DNA from: Scenedesmus sp. ARA3
Lineage: Eukaryota > Chlorophyta > Chlorophyceae > Sphaeropleales > Scenedesmaceae
Reading direction: 5' to 3'
Length of the DNA stretch: 64,000 bases
Assembly: GCA_004335835.1 (NCBI GenBank)
Contig: RWJK01001612.1
Span: 1-64,000, forward strand
The position numbers and the translations under genes were made by a program. The notes under the pieces were generated by a model that was given only the letters and a program-made list of their open reading frames with translations, ran no database searches and was not told the origin of the DNA. Positions 36,912-48,009 of the stretch are shown here, piece after piece (the stretch's first letter is position 1; each line of letters begins with the position of its first letter).

Positions 36912-38830
36912 CTACGGCAGTGGCGCCTCAGGGCCCCGCACATAGATGCGTGCTGCTGTCTTGGCCAGCGTCTTCCACCTGCTGCTGTTGGCCTTGGTGC
37001 TGCCGCGCCACTTCACAGGGCCTAGCTCTGCAGTGGAGCCGTTGGCATCCAGGAACACTGCCGTCAGGCACTCGCCCTGGCCTACGCTGCGGATCTCGCC
37101 CACGTAGGCATCATTGAGCGCTTTCGCAAGCAGCTGTCGCGACTTGACTGCAGCAGGCTGCAAGCTGAGGCCCCAGCGCACACCTGCGTAGAACACCTTG
37201 ACGCGCGTAGGGCCTGCAAACCACCAGTGCCACAAGCAGGGCAGGCAGCAGAAGCAAACGCAGAAACGTGAGGCTTCGTGTGAACATTACCTTGGGAAAG
37301 ATGGTATTATCGAACATTCGATAACTTGAGGCTCCAGGGGGCTGCTGGCGCTCAAATCCAAATAGGCCTACTAGTCCACTGCTGCGCACATAAGCGCATG
37401 TAGAATGAGCCAGGTGTCGCTACTGAGCACTTGCTGGACAATGTTGTCAGGCCACTGCACAGGTACGCAGGCAGTATGCTGGGCTACATGCGCAGCTCAA
37501 ATGTCGGCCCGTCGCAGCACTTGCAGCAGCTGCAGCAAGGCACACACCTTCCGCATCAGGATCTGCCTGCTGCTTCGCGAGCCGCTTGGCGGCAGCCGCT
37601 GCTGCCGCTGCTGCCGCCTGCGCTGGCGCCAGGTGCTGCAGCTGCTCGCTGATGTCAGCTGCTGCCAGGTCAAGCTGGTGCTGGTGCTCCGGCTGCTCCC
37701 CGTCATCGTCATCATCGCTCATCATCAGGCCGCTGTCTCTGCTGCCGCACGGCCTGAACCTGTGCTGCTCCAGCTGGCGCTTTGCCACAACGCCATGCTC
37801 CTCATACACTGGGTGGCTGTGGTTGGAGTCTGCGTGGCAGCAAACAGCAGCAGCACCAGCAGAAGCAGGTGACAAGGTAAGCATGAGGCGCAATGGGTTT
37901 GCCTGCTGCCTGCTGCAGCTGTGGTTGTTCCGTGCAATACCATGCAATGGAGTGCCAAGCAGCAGGTTTGCAAGACCTCTGCAAGCAGCTGCACGCCAGC
38001 GCAGCAACGTGGCAGCATGCGTAGCAGGATGATCAAGGGCCCGGGCTGCATGTCAGCACAGCACATGTACGCTGCCTTGCAAGCATCTGCCGGGCCAGGC
38101 AGCACCCCTGCTGCTGATCCTCACAGGACACCCCACCACTGCACTGGGGCGTTGCCTGCTGCATGCTGCAGTAAGGTCTATATGTGCACACCTGTGGTCT
38201 GTATGTGCACACCTGTGGGCTCGCGTTTGATGCGCTGGTGTGCGCTGGTGTGGCCATCATCAGGATCACTGGTGCGCCGCTTTTTGCTGCTGGGGTGGTC
38301 CTGCGAGCTGCTGTTGGTGCGCTTGGTGCGGGGCTTGCCACTCTTGTCCTTGTCTCGCTTTGAGCGGTCTGCAGGCTGCCCTACTGGTTGCTGGCCGCGC
38401 CTGGCTCGAAGAGGCACGGCGTTGAGCTGCTTGTGCAGCTGCAGCGCATAGTCCTCATCGTTGGCTGCAGATGCAGCAGCATCAGCAGCGAAGCAACAGG
38501 CATAAAACAGCGCAGGACTCAGCATGCTCGTGCAAACCTCGATTGCTGTTGTGCTGCTGAGCCCAATTATCACTGTAAAGCAGCTGAAGGGTGTGCATCG
38601 CTACGCAAACACAAGAACACAGCAGCAACAGCAGCCGCAACAGCAGCAGAGCAACCTGCAGCCCCCTGCATACTTGTTGTACCTGCTGCGCGGGATGTTC
38701 GGCACCTACCTGCTGCCATAACAGTGATCGTGGCCTTTCACGTCCGCACGCCGAGCCCCATCTGAAGGGCGCCAGACAGAGTACGGTGTACAACCCGAAG
38801 CGCCCCTCTCGCCTCTGCAGCAGCTGCAAC
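36912..38830 (-). CDS. Unidentified nuclear-looking protein with acidic, Arg/Lys-rich and Ala-rich segments
   Basis: The family is not recognised. Exons supported by splice sites on the minus strand are about 38710-38776 (5' limit unclear), 38538-38572, 38213-38464, 37548-37829, 37291-37381 and 36912-37196. Visible features in order are GARRADVKGHDHCYGS; DEDYALQLHKQLNAVPLRAR; a long basic stretch with possible nuclear localisation signals (SKKRRTS, QRIKREP); an acidic run (SDDDDDGEQ); an Ala-rich helix; and a folded C-terminal domain (VFYAGVRWGLSLQPA, DAYVGEIRSVGQGECLTAVF, SSRWKTLAKTAARIYV). The phases of 37548 (out 1) and 37381 (in 2) do not match, so one small exon between them is missing or a donor is wrong. 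Composition suggests a chromatin or transcription role, which is inference. The start codon is not located. Confidence 0.5.
38192..38218 (-). repeat. 21-nt tandem duplication creating two alternative splice donors
   Basis: CTGTGG preceded by GTGCACAC occurs twice, exactly 21 nt apart, so on the minus strand there are two identical ACAG/GTGTGCAC donors. Use of the distal one adds seven in-frame residues (GVHIQTT) to the unidentified protein. Confidence 0.7.
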
Positions 38831-39087
38831 ACCAGTCCCAGCGCGTCTGTCTTGATATAATATGTACGTGTGCAGCCAATCCGGGCACCTCAACATCAGC
38901 AGCAGAACCAACACCGAATCACTGGGCAAAGCACAGAGCAGGTGTTACAGTCGTGCCTGAGCTCACTGGAACCAAAGGCTAACTGCTGCACCAAGACAAA
39001 CTCGTTGTACTCAACGCTCACATCCGCAGCAAACGTGCCAGCAGCCAAAGGGGACACTGCCACAGGAGACAAACACGAGACTGACAG

Positions 39088-39449
39088 TCACTGACTGTCA
39101 TGATGACAAAGCACAACCCTGGTCTCAGGCACAAAACCAAAACCCTGCAACATGATAGTCAGCAGTGGCGACAAGCACATCAGTGAGGCAAACGTCATTG
39201 CGGTAATGGCAGCTCGCGTGACAGCTGGTGAACGCCACAGCAGTGTGCCCACAGCCGCATGCTGGTGCTGTGCCCTTGCACAGCAGCATGTCGCTGCTGC
39301 TTTAATTGCCTCAGGGCGGCCAAACAAGTCCTGCAGCCACACCAGCGACCAACGTTGGCATGGTGGTGCGACGACTTACATCAGCCACAAGTATGCAGTC
39401 AATGGCTGCCCAAAGTGTTATAGCTCGCAATGCCGTCGATGCTGTCACG
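39088..39449 (-). CDS. Weak candidate: last two exons of a membrane protein
   Basis: Two possible exons, 39380-39449 and 39088-39330, join in phase through a good GTAAGT donor. They read a hydrophobic stretch (LRAITLWAAIDCILVAD) followed by PEAIKAAATCCC and a second hydrophobic segment (MTFASLMCLSPLLTIMLQ) to a stop. No upstream exons were identified with confidence and no family was recognised. The gene may extend to higher coordinates through the minisatellite region, or may not exist. Confidence 0.3.
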
Positions 39450-39685
39450 CTGCTGACGGACTACTGCACCAGACTCCTCTGCCCTCAACGCCACAGCAGG
39501 GCGTATCACAAGCGCTGACACCTCACCGATAACAGATCTCCTTCAGAACAGGAGCAGCAGGCATCCCCACATGCTCAACATGTTATAGAGGCTGTACAAC
39601 ACACGCCACAAGTGGCACGTGCTGACCGCGGTATATTCAGTATGCAAGGTTGGTAGTCAAGGTCAATGAATGGGGAGACATGCAT

Positions 39686-39901
39686 GCACAGTGCCTCAGC
39701 TCATCAGGCGCACAGTGCCTCAGCTCATCAGGCGCACAGTGCCTCAGCTCATCACATGCACAGTGCCTCAGCTCATCACATGCACAGTGCCTCAGCTCAT
39801 CACATGCACAGTGCCTCAGCTCATCACATGCACAGTGCCTCAGCTCATCACATGCACAGTGCCTCAGCTCATCACATGCACAGTGCCTCAGCTCATCAGG
39901 C
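39686..39901. repeat. 24-bp minisatellite, nine copies
   Basis: Nine head-to-tail copies of a 24-bp unit with core CAGTGCCTCAGCTCATCA. The first two and the last copy are followed by GGCGCA; the inner six by CATGCA. Because 24 is a multiple of three, most frames stay open and produce artificial repeats such as HSASAHHM or DELRHCAC. The arrangement of variants, with edge copies alike and inner copies alike, points to expansion from the centre. It has no spacers and is not a CRISPR array. Confidence 0.95.
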
Positions 39902-40673
39902 GCACCAACCGGATGTGCCACGCCCAGCCTGACGAGGCAAGGCATAAACAGCACTCACAAGGTGGCTGTGCGGAAGTATCAACAAACAAGCATACAGAGC
40001 CAGCGGTGCCGCCAGTGCAACATCAAGCTCACGCACAACTGCTTGCTCAGTACAAGAAAGACCTGCTTATTCAGCAGGGGGCTTCTGATGTGACAATCCA
40101 ATGCGATGCTGTGGCTGCCGCTCACACAGCACACGAGCGGGGCACACGAGGCCCTAGCAGTGCCAGCTTCACGCACCTGCTGTGCAGAGCTTGCAGGAGA
40201 CTGGCATCTCACAGGAGAACACCACACTGACATGCTTGCATGCATATGTGCTACAAATGTGACAACTTGCGGTGGCAAGACACTGCAGTACCCAGCATGG
40301 GTGTGCGCACACACGCAATGCCCAACCTGGCTGTGCAACAAGAAACATATTCCAAAAACCAGTGCTTGAAATGCCTGAAACTTCACTGGACATGTTGCAG
40401 AGCAGACGCGTGCTGCCTCAGCCCTCACTTGGTGCTTGAAAGATCCCTTGGCTGGCAGCAGTGTGCTCATTGCCCTGCTCCACTGGCCTGCCCCTGCCAG
40501 CTGCGCAACGCAGTAGACTGTGGTTTGCCAACGCTGCAACGCTGCTAGTCTGCGCAAAGTTATGCCCCAGCGCAGCGTCAGCTGCAAGGTATTGTTGCAC
40601 ATGCGTACGTGCCCGCCTTTCCCACCCAGCAGGTGCTGCTGTGTCGCGCTGCGCAGCCTGCTGCTGCTGCTGT

Positions 40674-41682
40674 TCAGGTGTACTTGGCCTCGCCTGCGCC
40701 CTTGACCTCCACCGCCTTGACCACTGTGTGGTTGCGGGGCAGGTAGCTGGTGGCGATGCCCTTGTAGCCCATGGTGGCTGCAGGAGGGGAGCCCACCACA
40801 GGGGAGGGCTGCAGGCAGCGCACGTTTGCAGGAACATGTTTCCGTGGTGAGCTCAGCTCAGCTCATGGCTGGTTGTTGATGTGTTGTTGATGTGCTGTGG
40901 AGCTCTACAATGGCTCTGGCAGGGACTCTGCTGCTTGTGGCTCTGGCCAGCACTATACCACATGCTCCGGCATGCTGGTGCCACAAAAGTCAGACAAATC
41001 TACTGCACCAACCTCAACCAGACTTCTTAGCTGCTGCGGTGTTGCTGCATCGACAAGCCAAAGCCGTGCTGGTGTAAGCAGCTCAGGGCTGGCCGCTGCA
41101 CATCTCGGCTGCCTGAAGCTCACCTTGGGCCATCTGCAGGGCGCACTGTCACTCGGAGACAGCCTGGTGCGGAAGGAGTTGTTCACCTTCTTCACACCTG
41201 CATGCCATCAACAGCACATGCCCAGCCAGCTGGGTTAGCAGTTGCCTTGCCTTGCAGCAAGGCCGCAGCTGCGCTGATGAGCCCGCTGCATCCGATGCAG
41301 CAGCTGCGTTGCAACAAGCATCAATGAGCCTTACCTGGTAGCAAATGTCCCCTGTCATCCACCAGGAAGCTCTTGTCTTGCCGCTGCTGCGTCTGGCCAG
41401 CCTTGGCTGATGTGGAATGTTGCAGCTTTTCAGAGTCCCACACTTGCCAGTTGCCCAGGCGGTGGGGCAGGTAGCTATGCTCATACTGGCCGGCTGTACA
41501 TAAAAATGACACAGGGCAGACACATGGTCATTGCGTAGCTTGGCTTGCCGATGCTGCTGAGGAGGAAGGTTGTGAAGGTGCTGCTGCTGAAGGTTATGCA
41601 GCAACCGAGGGATCAGTACAGCGACAAGGCAAAGACCATGTACCGGCAACATGAGTCTAGCAGCTTTAAGCTCAGCGCTCAT
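40674..41682 (-). CDS. Small protein of unknown function
   Basis: The family is not recognised. Three exons on the minus strand close in phase: 41335-41493, 41124-41197 and 40674-40808. They encode EHSYLPHRLGNWQVWDSEKL, then KKVNNSFRTRLSPSDSAPCR, then MGYKGIATSYLPRNHTVVKA and a KGAGEAKYT end. The first exon is uncertain; one candidate starts at the ATG at 41682 (MSAELKAARLML) with a weak donor. The total would be about 135-140 residues. The composition, short and basic with Tyr/Pro/Arg motifs and no domain, would suit an organellar complex subunit or a ciliary microtubule-associated protein, but this is a guess. An internal ATG at 40772 lies in a perfect GCCACCATGG context, which might instead start a 32-residue product. 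Confidence 0.5.
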
Positions 41683-42200
41683 TCTTTCCTTAGAAGCTGG
41701 CTATGTCCAGGCTGAGCTGTGCTGAACAGGCTATTTGGTTGTGGCTCATCCTTTCAAGCAAAGCAGCCCTGAAAATGGCCAAAAGCCTGTTCCAAGCTTG
41801 CTGAAGAAGGCGTACCTGAGTAAATGCGCGACATGCTGTTCTGAGTGTCGAGCCGAACACGCTACAACTACAACTATCGAAACAGGTGACGCGCTTGAAG
41901 TGCGTGCAATATGGAATAGGTGATAGCTCTTACTTGGATGGAGTGGTCCTTGCAGCAGCTTATGTAGTGTGTAAGTCGGAGTGACTTCTCTGTCACTGTC
42001 TTTGACAAGGTGCTTCGGATTTGCAGTTTGCCGAATACAAACTACCTAACTGTTTACTTTGTTCTTGCATCAAGCGTTAGTGCTTCGACACCCTCCTAGT
42101 ACTGCACCCCAATACACCCTGCCTGAGATCAGACGTCCCTGCTGCCCTGTGCACCCTGTGGCTCTGTGTTCACGTAGGTTGGGATCCAGCGACATCAGCC
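41683..42200. promoter_or_regulatory. Head-to-head intergenic region
   Basis: About 520 bp between the divergent starts of the small unknown gene (minus) and the DUF3429 gene (plus). No motif was recognised; the shared promoter role is inferred. Confidence 0.35.
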
Positions 42201-43493
42201 ATGCGTGTTACGCTGAAAGGTATTGAGTTACTGGCGATTCTGGGAAAGCAAGTGAGTATGCCATCAACAGGCACAAGATGTTGCTGCAGAATGCAGGCAG
42301 GTTGCACTGTTCAACTGCCTGCAGATGTCAGCCTGCAGCCGCTGAAACACCATGTCCTTTTGCTCCAGGCAGCAGCTCAGGCAGCCTTCGGTTATCAAGC
42401 CAGTGGAGCAGCAGCCAGCAGCAACCTGCCTCAAAGAGGTGTGCTGCTGCAGCAGCATCTGTGGTCAGCAAGGCCATGGCTGAGCAGCAGCATTAGGGCC
42501 TTTGCAGCATCAGCAAAGCCAGTAGGCGCAGCACAGACAGCAGCACAGGCTGCAAAGAAGCCTGCTGCGTCACCTGGGTCATTCAGCCGATGGTGGCAGG
42601 CGTTCCAGCAAGTGCCTACCGTGCCAAAGTTCCTAGGCCTGACAGGGGTGAGTCCTGACAATGCGCATTGTACACCAACATGTGTACGAGTGCAATGTGC
42701 TGAACAGCTGCCAATCTTGCCATGTATGCAGCAGCTGTAGGCAGGCGTTACAGCTGTTGTGGCAGCTAAAGCTGTACCTTGAGCATGCTGTTCAGCACAT
42801 GTGCAGCCTAGCAACAAACGAAGCATCCCTGTGGTGCAGCTCGTCTGTCTGCTCTATGCTCGACCGCTCCACATCCCATACAACCTTGCTTGGTTGTTGC
42901 AAGCCATGCATCCCACATTCAACCATCCAGCTGCACGTCTCTCTCCAATTCCAACCCTGCTTGTGCACACTGCTTCTGCTCTGCAGGCGATCCCCTTCAT
43001 CGCCCTGGCCCCGCCAGTCTGCAAGCACCTGACCAGCGTGCTGCCAGCAGAGGTAGTCGACAACTGCGCCATGATCCAGGTCTGCTACGGCGTGACCATC
43101 GTGTCATTCTTAGGCGCAGTGCACTGGGGTGTCGCCATGTCTAGCAGCCTAGGTATGGCCAGCGCCCAGGCAGCACAGATGGCAAATGAAGCCTTCATCT
43201 ACAGTGTACTGCCTAGCCTGGCAGCGTGGCCTGTAGCACTGATGGAGCCTGGCGCGGGGTCCATGGTGCTGGCGATGCTGCTGCCGGCGTGCTACCTGGC
43301 TGACTTTGCGCGGCGCAACAAGGGCCTGCCGCAGTGGTACATGGCGCTGCGGGTGCCGCTGACGCTGGCAGCAACATTTGGCATGCTGCTGACGGCGACG
43401 CGCCACGTACACCTGGAGTTTGACCGCGCGAAGCAGATCGCCGACCAGGCAGCAGCCAACAAGGCAGCAGCGGACGCGTCAGCAGGCAAATGA
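42201..43493 (+). CDS. TMEM69/DUF3429 family membrane protein, probably mitochondrial
   Basis: Three exons close in phase (42201-42251, 42369-42647, 42987-43493) to give 278 residues. The first 110 residues are Ala/Ser/Gln-rich with Arg (LWSARPWLSSSIRAFAASAK), like an organelle targeting sequence. The C-terminal domain has four to five hydrophobic segments and the family pattern PFIALAPPV, then CYGVTIVSFLGAVHWGVAM, then LPACYLADFARRNKGLPQWY and PLTLAATFGMLLTA. The motif 'SFLGAVHWG' is the hallmark of DUF3429/TMEM69, found in bacteria and in the mitochondria of eukaryotes; its biochemical function is unknown. The short first exon gives the ATG; no other Met fits ahead of the splice donor at 42252. 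Confidence 0.88.
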
Positions 43494-44859
43494 GCTGGCT
43501 GGGCGCTGGCAGACGTGCACGAAAGCATGCCATGCCATGCCATGCGCCGATGGCGGCATGGCTGGGCAGATGCACTGTTGATCACTCAGCAGCGTGGCTG
43601 CTGCGACTGGCAATCAGCTTCACGTGGGTTTGAGTGCGGATGCTGCAGCGTTGGCAATGGCATATATGCGTGCAGGATTTGTTTGCAGCTACTCAGAGAG
43701 CAATGCATATGTGTACACTATGGTTTCAGGGCAAGCATTCTGCCAGCCTGTTGTTGCCATATGAGAGGCAACTTGCCTCTCACCCTGTTGAAGGTATGGT
43801 ATGTCTGGTGACCTGCAAGCTGTGGACGGCTAGTGAGTGTATCAGAGAGTGGATTCTGGCCTTGTGAGAAGTGAGAGGCAGCTGCCTGCCACGCCTGCCA
43901 CACCTGCCAGTGGCACTAAATTTGGGCACATTGCCCTGTGGGGAATGTCTTTGCTGCCGCATGCTGACGACGGTGGCAGCCGTGGGTATGGGCCAATTTT
44001 CACGCACCAGGTGGTGTTCTCACTTATGTTGCGTCACGGTGCTAGAAGCAGTCGACATAGCTGTTGTTATGGGCTGGCTTGCTGGCCCAGCGGCAACCTG
44101 TCATGGTTGCTTTGTGTCAGTACTCAATGCTTGCTGTCACATTGCCAACAGGACTGCAGAGTCGCGAGCATGTGCTTGTGACTTGGGATGCCTGGCGGCT
44201 GCGCCGGTGCGTAACCCTCACTGCTGTGCCATGGCTGTGCGAAGGCCTGTCAGCATTTACAGCTGGCTGACGGGCCTTTGCAGCTGAACGCTGACTGCCT
44301 GCAGCCGCAACAGCCATGTAACAGATCTTGCTTTCCTGACATTCCATGCAAGCTGCAATTTTGCTGACCCAGCTTTAGTGCCTCTGAAATCAGCTAAGCT
44401 GGTTTCGGCTGGCAGTTCGCCTAAATTGTAATACACTTGCCAGCTTTGCACTGCGCGTGCACGTGGCATTCTCATACTCACTAAAAAAACAAGAGAGTTA
44501 TCATATCTCGTTACATGTCGATCGGACCAAGCTCTCCTACTGTGGCACAATGCCCTGCTGCTCACACGATCAGGCTCCTCCTAAGCTGCACACCAAACGG
44601 TTGCAGTGACCTCCACTCGCCACATGCCCGACGACATCCTGCAGCTGCACGCCAGCCGCTGCTGCTGCGCGCTTGCAGCCAGCCGCTGCTGCCGCCGCTG
44701 CTGCTCCTCCACCTGCCTGCCAGCGCCTGCAGCAGCCAGCCAGCCGCCTGCCAGCCCACTGCAGCAGCTGCTGCAGCCAGCACGCCGCAAGCAGCCCAGC
44801 CGCCAGGCGCTGTCGCTGCTGCAGGCTGCTGGCGGCCTCCTCGCAGCCCGCCAGGCGGC
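43494..44859. other. Convergent intergenic region
   Basis: About 1.37 kb between the stops of the DUF3429 gene (plus) and RPL8 (minus). The RPL8-proximal part (44640-44860) is rich in GCTGC/GCAGC words and open on both strands for compositional reasons. A TGTAA word occurs at 44317 on the plus strand. No gene seen. Confidence 0.45.
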
Positions 44860-47106
44860 TTACTCCTTGTCTGCCTTGACCGCGCTGGTACCCCTGAGGC
44901 GACCAGTGCGGCGCGCAGCAATGAGACCGACCTTCTGGCCGGGTGGTGCCCATCTGCTGACAGTGGAGGCGTGGCCGATGTGCTGGTGGTTACCACCTCC
45001 GTGGGGGTGCTCCACGGGGTTCATGGCCACACCACGCACCTTGGGCCAGCTGTTGCGCTTAGCCTTGGCGGCGTGGTAGGCGCGGCCAGCCTTCAGCATG
45101 GGCTTCTCAGTGCGGCCGCCGCCAGCAACCTGGCCCACGGTGGCGCGGCAGGAGCTGGACACCACCTGGGTTTGTGTTATGAGGAGCAGAGGGTGTGACA
45201 AGTGCAGGGACAGCAGGCAGAGAGTGAGCAGGAAGGACTCGATCACGAGGGGCACAACAGGAAGGACCCGATCAGGGTGCACACCAAATGCCCATGCGGA
45301 AGTTGGGTGTGTGTGCAAAGGTGACGGCAGATGAGTAACACCCCCTGTGCAACAGCTGCAATGCCCATCACGTTCCATAGCTGTAAAGGTGCTGAGCAAA
45401 AGCATAGGTGTTGGCTGCTGTGCACAAGCATCAGCAATTAGGGCAGGGGCTGCGGCATCGCCTGCATATTCTGCGTGAGGGCCACCACTGCTGTGTTGCA
45501 CATAACCCGCCTATGCAAACACGCGCGCTTGTCATGGTTGCACAAGCTGCAGTGTGTGCGACGCCCCGCTCACTCTCATCCCCCAGGAAGGCTGGGAGAT
45601 GAGGCCGAGCCGAGCATTGCACACAGCAGAATGTAATCTCACTGTCAACAGCAGCTGGCACAGTACAACCGCCCGCAACAGGTTTATCACATCTGCACAT
45701 GAGGTCAGCGCTGCCGGCCTGCAGCTGCGCACCTTCTTGGAGCCGGAGGGCAGCTTGATGCGGGTGATGCCGGAGTCCGGGTTGTGTGCCACCACGATGA
45801 CGTAGTCGCCGGAGCAGCGCGCCAGGGTGCCGCGGTCGCCGGTCTTGGACTCCACGTTGCACACGATGGTTCCCTCGGGCATCTCGCCCAGGGGCAGCGT
45901 GTTGCCCACAGACAGCACAGCCTTCTTGCCGCTGTACACAAACTGCAGCAGCAGCAGCAGCAGCAGAGGCAAGGGAGGCAGACAGCAAAGGCACATGTGA
46001 GTGCCAGATGAGGTAAGAGCAGCACACTGGTGCAGTGTTGGACAGTCAGAGGAGATCAGCGCATGTGACGCATACACATACGACTCAGCTTGCGGACAAG
46101 CCTGAGCAAGTAACAAAGGGTGCTGTGCCCATGCCATCTTGCAACCCTAGGTCATCTGCTTGCGCTGCCCCTGCAGCATGTACAACTGCTGCAGCATGTA
46201 AAACTGCATGCCACTTTTCAATAGCTGCTAACCACAGGCAACTGCTACTGCTGATACATGCAACAATGCAGACGCATCCATGCGTTTGCTGCTGCCACTG
46301 CAGGTGGCAAGATAGCGCCGACAGATAGCCAAGATCAGCGCGGCCACCTCAGGTGCAGCCAACAGCTGCTAGCAGCTGACACTGCCCTATCTGAAAGCAG
46401 CCATGCTGCAGCAGCTGCACTGTCTCCTCAGCCTGCCTGCTGTCTGCAGCTGCCTCTGCTGCTGCGGCTGCTGCCCCTGTGCTCGCTGCACACCTGGCCG
46501 GAGTACACGCCCTCAGGGGCGATGGTGAGGGTCTTCTGCAGCTTGTACCTCACTGGGTCGCGGTACACCACCTGCAGCAGGCGACGACAGGGCGACAGCA
46601 AACATTAGGTTCAGCATGCAGGACGATGTACCATGACAGCTCTGCAGAACAGCAGGTGGCTCTGTAACAGCATATGCTGCTCTGCCTGCAAGGACTCCAG
46701 ACACTAATCGAGAGGTGGATTTCAACACACTGTGGTCCGATGACTGCCAGTTGAAAGAGCAGCTACTGTACGTGATGGGCGCCAGAGCCGTCTGCACTGC
46801 TGCTGCTGGCTGCTGCTGCTGTCTTGTGCTCATCAGGCTTTGCCCAGGCTACATGCCAGCTCTCCTTGCCCAGCCATCTGCTGCTATGTGTTCTCTTTGG
46901 CCTGCTGCTGCTGCCTGCAGCCGCACCTTGGCCAGGGGTGCGCCCCTTCCAGGGTCGTGGATGATTTCTTTCACCACACCCTTGATGTAGTGGTGGCGCT
47001 CGGCGGCATCGAGCACGCGATACTTTGCAGCACCCTTGCGGTGGGTGTTGTGGGACTTGAATACAGACCCCCTACCCTTACGCTGGGACCTGATAACGCG
47101 ACCCAT
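44860..47106 (-). CDS. RPL8: Cytosolic 60S ribosomal protein uL2 (RPL8)
   Basis: uL2 lies next to the peptidyl-transferase centre of the large ribosomal subunit and helps join the subunits. Four exons on the minus strand close in phase (46927-47106, 46494-46571, 45733-45942, 44860-45165), giving 257 residues, the normal eukaryotic length. The sequence begins [20 protein letters not shown] and contains [20 protein letters not shown], then [17 protein letters not shown], and the conserved C-terminal block [20 protein letters not shown]. The His in that block is the one known to matter for peptidyl-transferase function in bacterial L2. The N-terminus is the eukaryotic cytosolic form, not the chloroplast form. 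It sits head to head with the Enhancer-of-polycomb-like gene. Confidence 0.98.
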
Positions 47107-48009
47107 CTGCGAGCACCAAGGGCAGCATGTCAGAACGCACTCCAGGTGAGAGGCCTGAGTGTTGTCAGAGGCCGATCCAGCTGCTGATTTTCCGTTTAAG
47201 CGTCTCAGCAAGCCAGCTGCATGGCTGCCATTGGCCAAACACTGCGGCGGCAATGCTGCTGCTGCCTGCTCCCCGTCAGCTTCAGCGCACACCTTGAATG
47301 GGTTGTTTCAACACTGCCCCAGCAGGCTGAAAGAGGCCGAACTTCTGCCTGGATCGCTGCTAAGAAAGCGAACTTGACACCACCTGGGTGTTTAGGGTCT
47401 GGTTCGCTGTCTTCGATCGCCTGGTTATTGCCTGGGCATGTGCATTATGACACTTTAGTTGCCGAGAAACTCAGTGCTCCCTCTTCTGGATACCCCTTGG
47501 ATTGGGCGCGTGTTGTTGCTGTGCTGTGCCAAAGGCACGAGCTGCACACCTCTTCCGGTGTTTCAAACATTTTAACTTACCAGTACACAACGAAAGAGGC
47601 TTTGCAAAAGCTCCGGCACGCTTGCTCGACCATGAAGGCCTACACCTAGCGGTCCGTGCGTCTCCACTGGCCACCTGAGAGCCGGTGAGATGAAGTCGAA
47701 GTAGCTTACGTGTCTGCATCAACCCATCTGTAGCAACAGAGCACGTGTTGGTAGCTTCCAAGAGGGGTGCTCCAGCTCAGCAGCAGGGGCAGCACGCAGG
47801 CAGAAAGAGACAACCAGGGACTCACAGAGTACAAACCATGCCTCAACCCTTGCATAGTGTTCATGGAAGGTTGTGGGATGCCTGCAAAGCAACAGCAGCT
47901 GCGTCAGGCGTTGGTATCCCTTGCACAGCGTGCACGCCGCAATGCATGTCACCAGCTCACGCAGCTGCCCTGTGCGCATGCCGTGCTGCTCATAGCTGCA
48001 GGAGGTGTT
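47107..48009. promoter_or_regulatory. Head-to-head region between RPL8 and the EPL gene
   Basis: About 900 bp between divergent starts. The plus-strand frame of the EPL first exon stays open back to about 47767 but has no conserved content before the Met at 48010. A shared promoter is inferred from layout; no known ribosomal-protein promoter motif was recognised. Confidence 0.4.

Noticed and set aside
39686..39901. CRISPR-like array
   Set aside because: Units are directly adjacent with no unique spacers, and the setting is a eukaryotic nuclear genome. It is a minisatellite.
44515..45198. 227-codon plus-strand frame
   Set aside because: Lies antisense to the RPL8 last exon and its 3' flank; sequence is low-complexity Ala/Gln/Ser.
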